Positions 34,388 through 43,037 of a DNA stretch of 64,000 nt are shown piece by piece. Origin of the DNA: Desulfamplus sp964425195 (GTDB taxonomy: Bacteria; Desulfobacterota; Desulfobacteria; Desulfobacterales; Desulfobacteraceae). The first letter of the stretch is position 1, and each line of letters begins with the position of its first letter. Below the pieces are notes generated by a model. That model was given only the letters and a program-made list of their open reading frames with translations. It made no database searches and was not told the origin of the DNA. A program made the position numbers and the translations under genes. The DNA is taken from the NCBI GenBank assembly GCA_964425195.1, contig CAYRLG010000002.1:1-64000 (forward strand), written 5' to 3'.

Positions 34388-35236
34388 GTGATAAATTTAA
34401 GGAATAGAATGGAGAAAAAACGATCATTAATTGATGTCATAGATGAGTATGTAAAATCTGGAAAGGTAAAGCTGCCAGTAATGGATCAAAACAGCTTAAT
34501 GGTGCAAAAAGAGATTAGTAAAAGTGAGCCAGATATTGAGCGTATTATAAATCTTATAAAAAAAGATATCTCCTTAACTGCAGAGGTATTAAGAATTTCT
34601 AACTCCTCATTTTATAAGGGACTTGAACAAGTTAAGACCGTTCAAGAGGCAGTTGTTAGATTGGGTATGGTTGAAGTTACTAATATTGTATTTTTAGTAT
34701 GTCAAAAGAACTCATTTAAAGCACATGATCCTCAACTTCAGGAGTTGATCGGCAAAATGTGGCTACACTCTGTAGGTTGTGCTGTTGGCACTCAGTGGCT
34801 TGCTCGATATTATCACTATGAAAACTTAAACGAGGCGTTTTTAGCAGGTCTTCTGCATGATGTTGGGGCTTTTTTTCTTCTCTCTATCTTGGATCAGATA
34901 AAGAGCAAAAATGTTGCAATGGCTCATAAATTAATTGAAGATATTATTATAAAAATGCACCCTCATTACGGAAATATGCTTCTGACAGACTGGGCACTTC
35001 CCTCTCAGTACTGCATAATTGCTTGCGAGCATCACTCTTCTGAGTTTGATGTTACAAATCAGCTTCTTGTAATGCTAAGATTTGCAGACAAGGTTTGTCA
35101 ACATCTTAATATTGGTATGGTTGAAAATAAAGATGTTGATATCTTTGCATGTGAAGAGGCTGCAATTCTTGATATTAGTGATGTTACTATTGCACAGCTT
35201 CAAATTAAAATAGAGGACTCTTTGAGGTTATCATAA
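34388..35236 (+). CDS. HDOD-domain signalling protein
   Basis: The 282-residue cytoplasmic protein consists mainly of an HDOD domain: LPVMDQNSLMVQKEI, DISLTAEVLRISNSSFYKGLEQVKTVQEAVVRLGMVEVTNIVFL, and EAFLAGLLHDVGAFFLLS. HDOD proteins are regulatory relatives of HD hydrolases, often linked to c-di-GMP or stress signalling, generally without catalysis. It lies between the GspE/PilB ATPase and the esterase (3-bp gap to the latter), so all three may be cotranscribed. Confidence 0.88.
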   Translation: MINLRNRMEKKRSLIDVIDEYVKSGKVKLPVMDQNSLMVQKEISKSEPDIERIINLIKKDISLTAEVLRISNSSFYKGLEQVKTVQEAVVRLGMVEVTNIVFLVCQKNSFKAHDPQLQELIGKMWLHSVGCAVGTQWLARYYHYENLNEAFLAGLLHDVGAFFLLSILDQIKSKNVAMAHKLIEDIIIKMHPHYGNMLLTDWALPSQYCIIACEHHSSEFDVTNQLLVMLRFADKVCQHLNIGMVENKDVDIFACEEAAILDISDVTIAQLQIKIEDSLRLS

Positions 35237-35239
35237 AAT

Positions 35240-35878
35240 ATGAATTACAAATATTTAATTATAGTAATAGTTTTAATGTTAATTCCGCTTATTTTAAATG
35301 CAGAGGAAAAAATGCAGACCACAAAAGAAAAAGAGACAACTATACTCTTTCTTGGAGATTCTCTTACAGAAGGTTTTGGAGTAGAGCCGGAAGAGTCATT
35401 CCCCACGCTTCTTGAGGATATGCTTGAAGAGAAAGGATATAAAAATATAAAGATAATCAATGCTGGAATAAGCGGCTCTACAACCGCAAGTGCTGTCTCA
35501 AGGCTTAAATGGCATCTAAAAATGAAGCCGGATATCTTATTTTTAGCACTTGGAGCAAATGACGGTCTTAGAGGCTTGTCCTTAAAAGAGATGGAGCAAA
35601 ACCTTAACCGTACAGTTGAGATGGCACTTGCTGCACAAATGAAAGTTATCCTTGCCGGCATGGAGATTCCGCCCAATTATGGAGAAAAATACACTCAAGA
35701 TTTCAGGGCAGTATTTAAAAATATTGCAGATCGCCACAGCATAACCTTAATGCCGTATCTGCTTAAAGATGTCGGGGGGTTCTACAATCTCAATCTGCCT
35801 GACGGTGTCCACCCAAATGCTGACGGCTATAAAATAGTTGCTGCAAATGTGCTGCCTTACATTTTGGAGAAGTTGTAG
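35240..35878 (+). CDS. tesA: TesA-like SGNH esterase/lysophospholipase
   Basis: This is a periplasmic GDSL/SGNH hydrolase resembling E. coli TesA (thioesterase I/arylesterase/lysophospholipase L1). The signal peptide is MNYKYLIIVIVLMLIPLILNA. All four SGNH blocks are present: GDSLTEG with Ser41, GISGSTTAS, GANDGLRG with Asn, and DGVHPNADGY with the Asp/His pair. The length of 212 residues is normal. ybbA and ybbP homologues follow about 1 kb downstream, as tesA neighbours them in enterobacteria, supporting the name. It begins 3 bp after the HDOD gene. Confidence 0.92.
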   Translation: MNYKYLIIVIVLMLIPLILNAEEKMQTTKEKETTILFLGDSLTEGFGVEPEESFPTLLEDMLEEKGYKNIKIINAGISGSTTASAVSRLKWHLKMKPDILFLALGANDGLRGLSLKEMEQNLNRTVEMALAAQMKVILAGMEIPPNYGEKYTQDFRAVFKNIADRHSITLMPYLLKDVGGFYNLNLPDGVHPNADGYKIVAANVLPYILEKL

Positions 35879-35939
35879 CTCACCGTTTTCCAACAAAGCC
35901 TCTCAAACCCAAGAAAGACCAAAGCAAAGCTCTTTTTAG

Positions 35940-36030
35940 AATCATGGATTGCCACAGATTAAGTGATTCCACAGATTAAAAAATCAGTGCAATTCGTGTA
36001 ATCAGATTAATCCGTGATTCAGTCACTATT
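35940..36030. repeat. Extragenic repeat of the 'cacagattaa / attaatccgtg' type
   Basis: The stretch has two copies of cacagatta about 17 bp apart (35953 and 35970), then aatcagtgcaattcgtgtaa and agattaatccgtgattc. Such strings (wording like 'acagattacacagattaatccgtg') are familiar as dispersed intergenic repeats in many environmental bacteria. Only one block is seen in this window, so its repetitive nature is inferred. Confidence 0.4.
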
Positions 36031-36068
36031 GCTCTTTAGCATATCAGAATATAATTGCAAAATATGGG

Positions 36069-36158
36069 ATGAAAGCTTCTATGAGTGCAAAAGGTATGAA
36101 ATATGAGGAGATTACAGAGATCTTGATTGAAGAGCATCTTTTAAAAAGACTTGAATAA
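36069..36158 (+). CDS. Very short ORF, possibly a gene remnant
   Basis: ATG 36069 opens 29 codons (MKASMSAKGMKYEEITEILIEEHLLKRLE). It lies directly upstream of the Uma2 gene and is helical and charged. It may be the C-terminal end of a lost accessory gene. The surrounding 310 bp between tesA and the Uma2 gene contains no other coding signal. Confidence 0.15.
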   Translation: MKASMSAKGMKYEEITEILIEEHLLKRLE

Positions 36159-36190
36159 TTTAGACCTGAGCTTCAGCTCTGGGCAACTGA

Positions 36191-36775
36191 ATGGAGATTA
36201 AAAAAATGATACCCCAAGAAAAACAAAAAATGACACCAGAAGATTATCTTGAATTTGAAAAAAATTCAGAGCTACGGCATGAATATTTTGATGGAGAGAT
36301 ATTTGCAATGGTTGGAGCAAGAAAGAACCACAACCGCGTCAGCTCTAACACCAGCAGAATTTTAGGCAATCAGTTGTTAAATAGATCATGTGATGTATTT
36401 ATAAGTGATATGCGGGTGAAAATCCCTGAAATTGAGAAATACACCTATCCTGATATTGTGGTTGCCTGCGATAAGGTGGAATTTGCAGAGGAGGAGTTAG
36501 ATTCTCTTTTAAATCCAGTTGTTATTATTGAGATTTTATCAGACACCACAGAAAGCTATGACAGAGGTTTAAAATTCAGCCATTACAGACTTATTGAATC
36601 ACTGCAAGAATATATTTTGATTTCTCAGTATCACTGTCAGGTTGAAAAGTTTAAACGAGATAAGGAAGGCACTTGGGTTTACTCATCTGTTGAAGATATT
36701 AACTCATCAGTAAAAGTTGATTCTATTAATTGTGAGTTGGCTCTTTCAGAAGTTTATCATCGGGTGGAGTTTTAG
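36191..36775 (+). CDS. Uma2-family (DUF820) putative nuclease
   Basis: This 194-residue protein belongs to the Uma2/DUF820 family, which has a PD-(D/E)XK-like fold and is often multicopy in cyanobacteria and deltaproteobacteria. Diagnostic parts are MTPEDYLEFEKNSELRHEYFDGEIFAMVGA, NHNRVSSNTSRILGNQL, YPDIVVACDKVEF and NPVVIIEILSDTTESYDRGLKFSHYR. Candidate active-site residues are the Asp of YPDIV, the Glu of IIEIL, and a downstream Lys. An internal ATG at codon 14 (MTPEDYL) is an alternative start. It sits between tesA and ybbA and looks like an insertion into that cluster. Confidence 0.88.
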   Translation: MEIKKMIPQEKQKMTPEDYLEFEKNSELRHEYFDGEIFAMVGARKNHNRVSSNTSRILGNQLLNRSCDVFISDMRVKIPEIEKYTYPDIVVACDKVEFAEEELDSLLNPVVIIEILSDTTESYDRGLKFSHYRLIESLQEYILISQYHCQVEKFKRDKEGTWVYSSVEDINSSVKVDSINCELALSEVYHRVEF

Positions 36776-36856
36776 ATTTTTCAATAAATTTAAACTTAAA
36801 TCCTGCAAAGGCAATTATTAGTAGTTAATATCATTAATATTTAATTTGGAAAACTT

Positions 36857-37537
36857 ATGAAGAACAGCTTAAAAATAGTTGATGCAAAAAATCTGTCTAA
36901 ATCCTACAAACAGGTAGATTCAGGCGTTTTAAAGGTGATTGATAACACAACTTTTGCAATACATAAGGGCGAGACAGTTGCAATAACAGGGCAATCAGGC
37001 AGCGGCAAGACAACCTTGATGGCTCTGCTTGCTGGTCTTGACGCTCCTGATTCTGGAGACATCTTGCTTGATGGAAAAAACTTGAATCTTATGAACGAGG
37101 ACAGGCTTGCAAAGTTTAGAGCAGAAAAAATTGGGATTATATTTCAGCAGTTCCACCTTATGCCTCATCTATCAGCAGAAGAAAATATTTCGCTTCCGCT
37201 TGAGATACTAAAAGCTAACGACATTGAGAAAAGAACTCAGACAGCTTTAGAACAGGTTGGACTTGAGCATAGAAAAACACACCTTCCCGGGCAGTTGAGC
37301 GGAGGAGAGTGCCAGAGAGTGGCAATTGCAAGGGCACTTGTTGTAAGACCTGCTCTTCTGCTTGCTGACGAGCCGACTGGAAATCTTGATACTAAAACTG
37401 GCGGACAGGTTGCATCTCTTCTGTTTGATATAGTGGCAGATTCAGGAATGACTCTTGTTGTGGTAACCCATAACATGGAACTTGCAGGCAGATGCCACAG
37501 AGTTCTAAGACTTGATTCAGGCAAATTAGTGGAATGA
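36857..37537 (+). CDS. ybbA: ABC transporter ATPase, YbbA/LolD/MacB class
   Basis: The 226-residue ABC ATPase has Walker A GQSGSGKT at 45-52, Q loop FQQFHLMPHLSAEENISLPLE, signature LSGGECQRVAIARAL, Walker B LLLADEPTGNLD and switch His (VVTHNMEL). This class works with FtsX-like permeases in lipoprotein or envelope-stress export. The 913-residue permease encoded 99 bp downstream is its obvious partner. The symbol is by analogy with the E. coli ybbA-ybbP-tesA neighbourhood. Confidence 0.9.
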   Translation: MKNSLKIVDAKNLSKSYKQVDSGVLKVIDNTTFAIHKGETVAITGQSGSGKTTLMALLAGLDAPDSGDILLDGKNLNLMNEDRLAKFRAEKIGIIFQQFHLMPHLSAEENISLPLEILKANDIEKRTQTALEQVGLEHRKTHLPGQLSGGECQRVAIARALVVRPALLLADEPTGNLDTKTGGQVASLLFDIVADSGMTLVVVTHNMELAGRCHRVLRLDSGKLVE

Positions 37538-37636
37538 TATTTTTTTATAGCTTATAAATTTATTTCAGGGCTTTTAAAAAATGAACATACGAAAAAGACA
37601 GGGTTATGTCTGCGATAATTAGGAGATTGCGGTATT

Positions 37637-40378
37637 ATGATATTTTGGCTAAAAATGGCATTTAAGGAGCTTAAGATAAATAGAGGATTTTCTCTGTTTT
37701 TTATATTAAATCTCTCTATCGGTCTTGTTGGATTTATTGCCCTTAACTCTTTCAACAACTCTCTTCAATCATATTTTAAAGATAATCTTAAAGAGATACT
37801 AACTGCTGATATTGTCGTAACATCGCCAAGAGAGCTTAATGAGACAGAGATAAAACTTATTGATGAAACTCTTGGCGGTGATAAACAAGAGTCAAGGCAG
37901 ATATCATTTTTCTCTATGGTCTCAAATTCAGACTCTTCTGATCCAAGCTATAATTTTAGCAAATCTTTAAAATCCTCTAACATGAGATCAAAACTTGCGA
38001 ATATAATTGCAGTTGATAAGGTTTTTCCTCTTTATGGGGCTATTATTTCTGAAAATGGTGATTTCAAACAATCAGGTTCAACCATATCTAATCAAGACAT
38101 ATCAACCAAACTGCATAACCCATCTTCTTTATCCTTAAATCAAGGCAGAGCTGAGGCATGGATAAGCCGTGATATTTCAATTGCAATGAATTTAAATATC
38201 GGTTCAACCTTAAAGATAGGAGATAAAGATTTTGTTGTCAGCGATATTGTAACGCCTCCTCCTGATGCCTCTGTATCGTCAATTGAGCTTGCTCCTAAAA
38301 TTTATATAGGTCTTTTAGAGGCACAAGATACTGGACTTCTTAAATTTGGCAGCCGTATAAGTTTTAAGCGGTTTTATAAGCTGCCTTTTGGGAGTGATGT
38401 TAAAGAGAAGACTGTTTTTTTGCGTGGTAAGTTTCATAAACTTTTTAACGACTCTCCAATAATAAGCGTGTATGATAGCGAAGATGTAAATCAGAATCTG
38501 AGCAGGATTTTCGGCTACTTTACAGGATATATGGGGCTTATCGGAGTTGTAGCTCTATTTTTGGCTGGTATTGGCACTGCCTATCTGTTCAGGGGATATC
38601 TAAATAGAAAGATAAAAGAGATTGCAATTTTAATGACTCTTGGAGCAAAAAGAGTCGATGCCTATATGCTCTTTATGCTTCAGATTATATCACTTGGTGC
38701 AGCATCTACAATATTTTCTGTAATGCTCTCTTTTTTTATTCTTCCGCTATTTCCAGAGGTTCTACAAGGTCTTATTCCTCCAAATTTTCGTGCAGCAGCA
38801 GATATTAAAAGCATATTTTGGGCATTTATCCCGGGAATATTTGGTAGCATAATATTTTGTCTGCCCGTGTTTGTTCGGATTCATACGTTAAAACCTGTCA
38901 TGCTGCTTCAAAGTGGCTATAACCTTACTCCGATAAAATTATATACTGCCAATATTTTGAGTTTTTTACCTGCAATTTTAACCTTTTGGATTCTCTCTAT
39001 TGGTCAGACAAAATCGTTTGAGAGGGGATCGATATTTTTTTTAGGCTCTCTGTCTGTAATGGCAGTTATGACCGTAATCGGCTGGCTGATACTTATTATT
39101 TTAAAGAGATTGTCATCAACCAAGCAGTTTATTCGTAAAATAGCATTTAGAAATTTATACAGAAACAAGAGCGCATCTATATCGTGCTTTGTAACCATTG
39201 CAATGGGTGCATTTTTGATAAACATAATTCCACAGATAAAAAACGGAATACAAGATGAGATAAGCCAACCTAAAGGCATGAAAATTCCTGGATTTTTTCT
39301 GATTGATATCCAGCCAGAGCAGCTTTTGCCTCTTACTCAATTTCTTGAATTAAAAGGATATGATCTTACAAATGTTTCGCCGATTGTACGAGGAAGAATT
39401 CTTAATGTAAATGACAAAGGCTTTTATGAGCGTTTAGATGAAGATAAGGATAAAAATTCAAAACAGAGCCTTGGTAAACAGATTTTTGGTAGAAAAAAGC
39501 AAGATGAGAGCTCATTTAGAGGGCGTTACAGAAGAAGAGAGTTCAATTTTTCCTATCGAGAGCATCTTGATAAGTCAGAAAAGATTGTAAAAGGCAGCCC
39601 TTTGAGTGAAACACCGTGGAGTTTTGAAGATACTTCCACCCAACCTTTGTCACCCGAATCTTCATATATCCAGATATCGCTTGAAGAGGGTTTTGCAGAT
39701 AGATTCAGTATTAATATCGGCGATATTATGGAGTTTGATATTCAAGGAATGCAACTAAAAGGCAAGGTAGTTAATCTTAGAAAGGTTAAATGGAACAGTT
39801 TTCAGCCGAATTTTTTTATTCTCTTTCAAAAAGGTGTTCTTGATGATGCACCAAAAACATTTTTGGCATCAATTCCCCAGATGAGACCAGAGGAGAAGCA
39901 GGCTCTTCAAAATGAGCTTGTAAAAAGTTTTCCAAATATATCTGTTCTTGATGTAAATCAGACTGTAAAACAGATACTTAGCATTACTGACCGCCTCACT
40001 TTTGCTATTAATTTTATGGCTTCGCTTGCGATACTTGCGGGCTTGGTTGTTCTATTTTCTATTGCAAGACATGAGACTCACGGGCGTTCGTGGGAGATAA
40101 ATCTTCTAAAAGTTTTAGGGGCTGGATTTGGTGATATCAAAAAAATCGTTCTGCTTGAGTTTGGATTTTTGGGATTTTTAGCCTCGTTTTTTGCTGCAAT
40201 CGTAAGTTTGGCTGTCTCATATCTGATTGCATGGTTTTTCTTTGAGAGGCTATGGTCATTTAGATGGGAGTACAGCCTCTTCTGCCTGATTGCCATAACC
40301 TTAATCTGCGTTATGACTGCAATGCTCGCTACACGTAAGGTGATAAAACAGAAACCCGCTGGACTTTTATCTAACTGA
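37637..40378 (+). CDS. ybbP: FtsX-like ABC transporter permease, YbbP type
   Basis: The 913-residue membrane protein resembles YbbP, with duplicated MacB/FtsX-type architecture. TM1 (about 16-38) and a periplasmic domain are followed by several TMs (about 296-320, 350-375, 395-415, 435-455 and 465-490). A second half begins with FRNLYRNKSASISC. It has a large soluble domain and C-terminal TM segments (near 800-820, 850-870 and 885-900). The second soluble domain contains a Lys/Asp/Arg-rich insertion (about 610-665), making the protein about 110 residues longer than E. coli YbbP. Substrate is unknown. It follows ybbA on the same strand. Confidence 0.88.
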   Translation: MIFWLKMAFKELKINRGFSLFFILNLSIGLVGFIALNSFNNSLQSYFKDNLKEILTADIVVTSPRELNETEIKLIDETLGGDKQESRQISFFSMVSNSDSSDPSYNFSKSLKSSNMRSKLANIIAVDKVFPLYGAIISENGDFKQSGSTISNQDISTKLHNPSSLSLNQGRAEAWISRDISIAMNLNIGSTLKIGDKDFVVSDIVTPPPDASVSSIELAPKIYIGLLEAQDTGLLKFGSRISFKRFYKLPFGSDVKEKTVFLRGKFHKLFNDSPIISVYDSEDVNQNLSRIFGYFTGYMGLIGVVALFLAGIGTAYLFRGYLNRKIKEIAILMTLGAKRVDAYMLFMLQIISLGAASTIFSVMLSFFILPLFPEVLQGLIPPNFRAAADIKSIFWAFIPGIFGSIIFCLPVFVRIHTLKPVMLLQSGYNLTPIKLYTANILSFLPAILTFWILSIGQTKSFERGSIFFLGSLSVMAVMTVIGWLILIILKRLSSTKQFIRKIAFRNLYRNKSASISCFVTIAMGAFLINIIPQIKNGIQDEISQPKGMKIPGFFLIDIQPEQLLPLTQFLELKGYDLTNVSPIVRGRILNVNDKGFYERLDEDKDKNSKQSLGKQIFGRKKQDESSFRGRYRRREFNFSYREHLDKSEKIVKGSPLSETPWSFEDTSTQPLSPESSYIQISLEEGFADRFSINIGDIMEFDIQGMQLKGKVVNLRKVKWNSFQPNFFILFQKGVLDDAPKTFLASIPQMRPEEKQALQNELVKSFPNISVLDVNQTVKQILSITDRLTFAINFMASLAILAGLVVLFSIARHETHGRSWEINLLKVLGAGFGDIKKIVLLEFGFLGFLASFFAAIVSLAVSYLIAWFFFERLWSFRWEYSLFCLIAITLICVMTAMLATRKVIKQKPAGLLSN

Positions 40379-40394
40379 ATTTGATTAAAATTAT

Positions 40395-40418
40395 AGAGAC
40401 GCACGGCTGTGCGTCTCT
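40395..40418. terminator. Palindromic hairpin between convergent ybbP and nitroreductase genes
   Basis: agagacgcac (40395-40404) and gtgcgtctct (40409-40418) pair perfectly around a 4-nt loop. The hairpin lies 17 bp after the ybbP stop and before the end of the convergent nitroreductase gene, so it could terminate transcription in both directions. Related sequences occur at 49903, 56439 and 60319. Confidence 0.6.
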
Positions 40419-40484
40419 TGTTAATTAATAATAACACCTATCCTGTGGGACTCTACATACAATATTATTTTGGCATTTTTAGAA

Positions 40485-41303
40485 TTAAATACCAGTAATC
40501 ACTGGTTTATTTCTTGGTGGCATTCTATGATATTTATATTTAGGATATCCTACCATCATTGTTCCATAGCTTAAATGATTTTTAGGCAGCCCTAAAGCCT
40601 CCTGCAAGGGGGGCCAAAACATTGCAGCAGCGTTAAAATATCCGCACCAGCACCCACCAAGGTCAAAAGATGGCAGAGCAAGTTCAAGCCATGTAAGAGC
40701 AATTGTGCATCCGCTTTGCGAAGAAAAGTCTTTTTTATTTCCATGTGCAATGATCAGATGGGGCGTTTCACGGGTTAGAACATCATTTCCAGCCTCATAT
40801 CCTGTAACCACAAGAGCAAGCTCCATTGGTTTTGCCATCTCCGGTTTCTCTTTTATCATCCACTTCATCCATTCAATAACATGACCGCAAAGTTTTACAA
40901 TCTCTTCACGTTCGTAAACAACATGCCAATTTACCGGCTGGCGGTTATGACCAGACGGTGCATGGCTTGCAATTGTAATGACCTTTTCAAGAATCTCTTT
41001 AGGTATCTGCTTTTTCTTATAGCTTCTTATTGAGCGTCGGTATCTCAAGAAATGTTCCATTGTTTCAGGATCAGGCAGCAGTTCTGGTTTTATCTCCATA
41101 CACTCTTCAGGAGAGAGATTTTTGTGAGACAGTGCACCAGTGGGGCACACAGCTACACAATGACCACAGTCAATACAGAAAACTTCTGCACCTTTTACAA
41201 CCTCTGGTGTTCTATTTTTAAAATTAATAATCAGTCCGGGGCACTCTGCCGCACATATCCCATCTTTAACACATTTTTCCTGATCTATGGTTATTAAAGC
41301 CAT
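40485..41303 (-). CDS. Nitroreductase fused to an N-terminal 2x[4Fe-4S] ferredoxin
   Basis: The first ~65 residues form a ferredoxin domain (CVKDGICAAECPGLI; CIDCGHCVAVCPTGAL). The rest is an FMN-dependent nitroreductase-family domain (YRRSIRSYKKKQIPKEIL; HAPSGHNRQPVNW; GGCWCGYFNAA; YGTMMVGYPKYKYHRMPPRN). Such fusions are common in anaerobes and presumably pass electrons from the ferredoxin domain to the flavin. The physiological substrate is unknown. The length of 272 residues is normal. Confidence 0.92.
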   Translation of the reverse strand: MALITIDQEKCVKDGICAAECPGLIINFKNRTPEVVKGAEVFCIDCGHCVAVCPTGALSHKNLSPEECMEIKPELLPDPETMEHFLRYRRSIRSYKKKQIPKEILEKVITIASHAPSGHNRQPVNWHVVYEREEIVKLCGHVIEWMKWMIKEKPEMAKPMELALVVTGYEAGNDVLTRETPHLIIAHGNKKDFSSQSGCTIALTWLELALPSFDLGGCWCGYFNAAAMFWPPLQEALGLPKNHLSYGTMMVGYPKYKYHRMPPRNKPVITGI

Positions 41304-41328
41304 TAAGATTTGCTCCTTAAATTTATAT

Positions 41329-41368
41329 AAAAATAGGGAGAGAATATTTTTGTTCTCTCCCTATTTTT
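41329..41368 (-). terminator. Strong rho-independent terminator after the stress protein gene
   Basis: A perfect 16-bp inverted repeat (41329-41344 with 41353-41368; GGGAGAGAA in the stem, 8-nt loop) is flanked by A/T runs. It lies downstream of the minus-strand universal stress gene and just upstream of the nitroreductase start. T-runs on both sides make it potentially bidirectional. Confidence 0.8.
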
Positions 41369-41437
41369 TGATTTCTCTTTCTGATGTTTTTTGATTTTTG
41401 TAAATCTTACAACGCTTTTTATCTCAAACGGTAAAAA

Positions 41438-41950
41438 CTATTCTACAGGAGGGATAACCATTACAGGGATTTTAGACTGTTTAAGAACTCCTTTGGCAAC
41501 CTGACCAAGTGCTGTGGAGGAGGAGAAAAGCCCTTTATTAGAGCCTATAATGATGAGATCATAATTCTCTTCTGTGGATGTTTCAATAATAGTATCAACG
41601 ACATGACCATCTTTAACAAGAATTTTATCTATTGTGTAGTCGCAATCGCTTGTTCTTACATCTTTGGAAAAAGCATCCATTGCATCATGGATCATGGTCT
41701 GATTATTTTTTTTACCAATAAGTGTCATTCTTGCATCATTTGCATGCTGTTTATGGAGAGTCTCCCATTTCTCTTTACCAATAAACCCACTTATTATTGC
41801 ATCAACGCTATCTGGAAGTGCTTCCATAACATGGAGCAGGGTAATTCCTCCACAATATTTGGAAGATAGACTTGTAGCATAGGTAAAAGCGTGACGGCAG
41901 TTGTCTGACAGGTCTGTAGCAAACAAAATTTTTTTTATCTCACGAGCCAT
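41438..41950 (-). CDS. Universal stress protein, UspA family
   Basis: This 170-residue single-domain USP begins IKKILFATDLSDNCRHAFTYATSLSSKY and ends with the ATP-binding type motif IIGSNKGLFSSSTALGQVAKGVLKQSKIPVMVI. That fits the G-2x-G-9x-G(S/T) pattern apart from a Ser for the second Gly. It has an enlarged middle region (about 50-90). It is divergent from the TetR gene, with 406 bp between them, and may belong to the same regulon as the SulP cluster. Confidence 0.9.
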   Translation of the reverse strand: MAREIKKILFATDLSDNCRHAFTYATSLSSKYCGGITLLHVMEALPDSVDAIISGFIGKEKWETLHKQHANDARMTLIGKKNNQTMIHDAMDAFSKDVRTSDCDYTIDKILVKDGHVVDTIIETSTEENYDLIIIGSNKGLFSSSTALGQVAKGVLKQSKIPVMVIPPVE

Positions 41951-42220
41951 GTTTTTTATCCTTTAGTAATAATAGTGTTCTTAAAATTATTGTTTAGCTT
42001 CTCATGGTTCAAATGGTTAAAAGTGTTTGATATTTCTATCTCTCCTTAAGAAACGATATCAGCCCGCTTTAATTAGTTTGAACTTTAATTAAATAGTTTA
42101 TGGTAGTTTTTTAGAATGTCAAGAATAAGGATAAAAACTTAACAAATTTAATTGTGAAAATTGTTTTACAATAATTTTTTTAGCTCAAAAAATCACTATA
42201 AATAGACGCAAATAATTCTC

Positions 42221-42249
42221 TTGACTTAATAAATCTTAGGTGGTATTTA
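42221..42249 (+). promoter_or_regulatory. Sigma-70-like promoter of the tetR gene
   Basis: TTGACT at 42221-42226 and TATTTA at 42244-42249 are separated by exactly 17 bp. The predicted start of transcription (near 42256) lies just upstream of the operator-like palindromes, so a bound TetR dimer would block initiation. Confidence 0.6.
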
Positions 42250-42262
42250 AACTGTCAAATAC

Positions 42263-42306
42263 TGACTGATTAATCAGTATGATTAATTGCACCAACTAAT
42301 CAGTCA
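42263..42306. promoter_or_regulatory. Operator-like palindrome array for the TetR regulator
   Basis: ACTGATTAATCAGT (42265-42278) is a perfect 14-bp palindrome. TGACTGATTA (42263-42272) also pairs with TAATCAGTCA (42297-42306). Between them GATTAATT pairs with AACTAATC at 7 of 8 positions. The array lies between the predicted promoter and the GTG of tetR, the typical place for autorepression. Confidence 0.65.
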
Positions 42307-42356
42307 AGATTATTAATGCTAATTTGAAGCACCTTAAGAGGAATGAGGTATAAAAC

Positions 42357-42941
42357 GTGTCAAAAAAAGATGAAATTCTTAATGCCGCTATAATTCTTTT
42401 TGCAGAACAGGGATTTAATAACACCTCCATCACAGAGGTGGCAAAAGCTACTAAGGTCTCAACTGCAAATATTTTTTACCACTTTAAAAATAAAGAGGAG
42501 CTTTTTCTCGCAGCTCTTGAAAATGTAAAGGATGAAATATTAAGCCACTTTGATGATTATCTAATGAGTAGAAAATTTGGGAGCGGTCTTCAGATGATGG
42601 AAGAGTTAATTGCCTATTATCTCTATCTTGCAGGCTCAATGGAGCAGTGGTTTTTGCTTCTTCATAGCCACTACCCTTACAGATTGGCATTGGTAAATGA
42701 TGTGTGCAGAGATCACCTTGAACAGACCTATAATAGCCTTGTGGAGATATTTGAACGAGCAGTTGTAATAGGTAAAGATGATGGAAGTATGGCTGATGTA
42801 GATTCAAGAAAAACGGCTCTCATCATTTTCTCTATGGTTGAAGGTGTGGTTAGATTTAAAATTTATAACCTTTACGATGCAGGCGTTCTTTTCAATGAAT
42901 TGATAAAATCTTGTAACAAGATTTTAAGGTATAAAGAGTAG
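42357..42941 (+). CDS. TetR/AcrR-family transcriptional regulator
   Basis: The 194 residues begin with a classical TetR HTH (ILNAAIILFAEQGFNNTSITEVAKATKVSTANIFYHFKNKEELFLAAL). A ligand-binding helical domain follows. The start is GTG at 42357 after a gagga-type ribosome binding site. Its own upstream region contains a palindrome array, and the SulP transporter gene follows after 96 bp on the same strand. It therefore probably controls itself and the transporter/signalling genes. The ligand is unknown. Confidence 0.93.
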   Translation: MSKKDEILNAAIILFAEQGFNNTSITEVAKATKVSTANIFYHFKNKEELFLAALENVKDEILSHFDDYLMSRKFGSGLQMMEELIAYYLYLAGSMEQWFLLLHSHYPYRLALVNDVCRDHLEQTYNSLVEIFERAVVIGKDDGSMADVDSRKTALIIFSMVEGVVRFKIYNLYDAGVLFNELIKSCNKILRYKE

Positions 42942-43037
42942 TAAAATATAAGAGATGGCATTATTAGATTTTAAATCATAATTAATGTTCAATAGAGTGT
43001 TAAGAATACAAACATTTTAAACAAAACAGGTGGTTAA

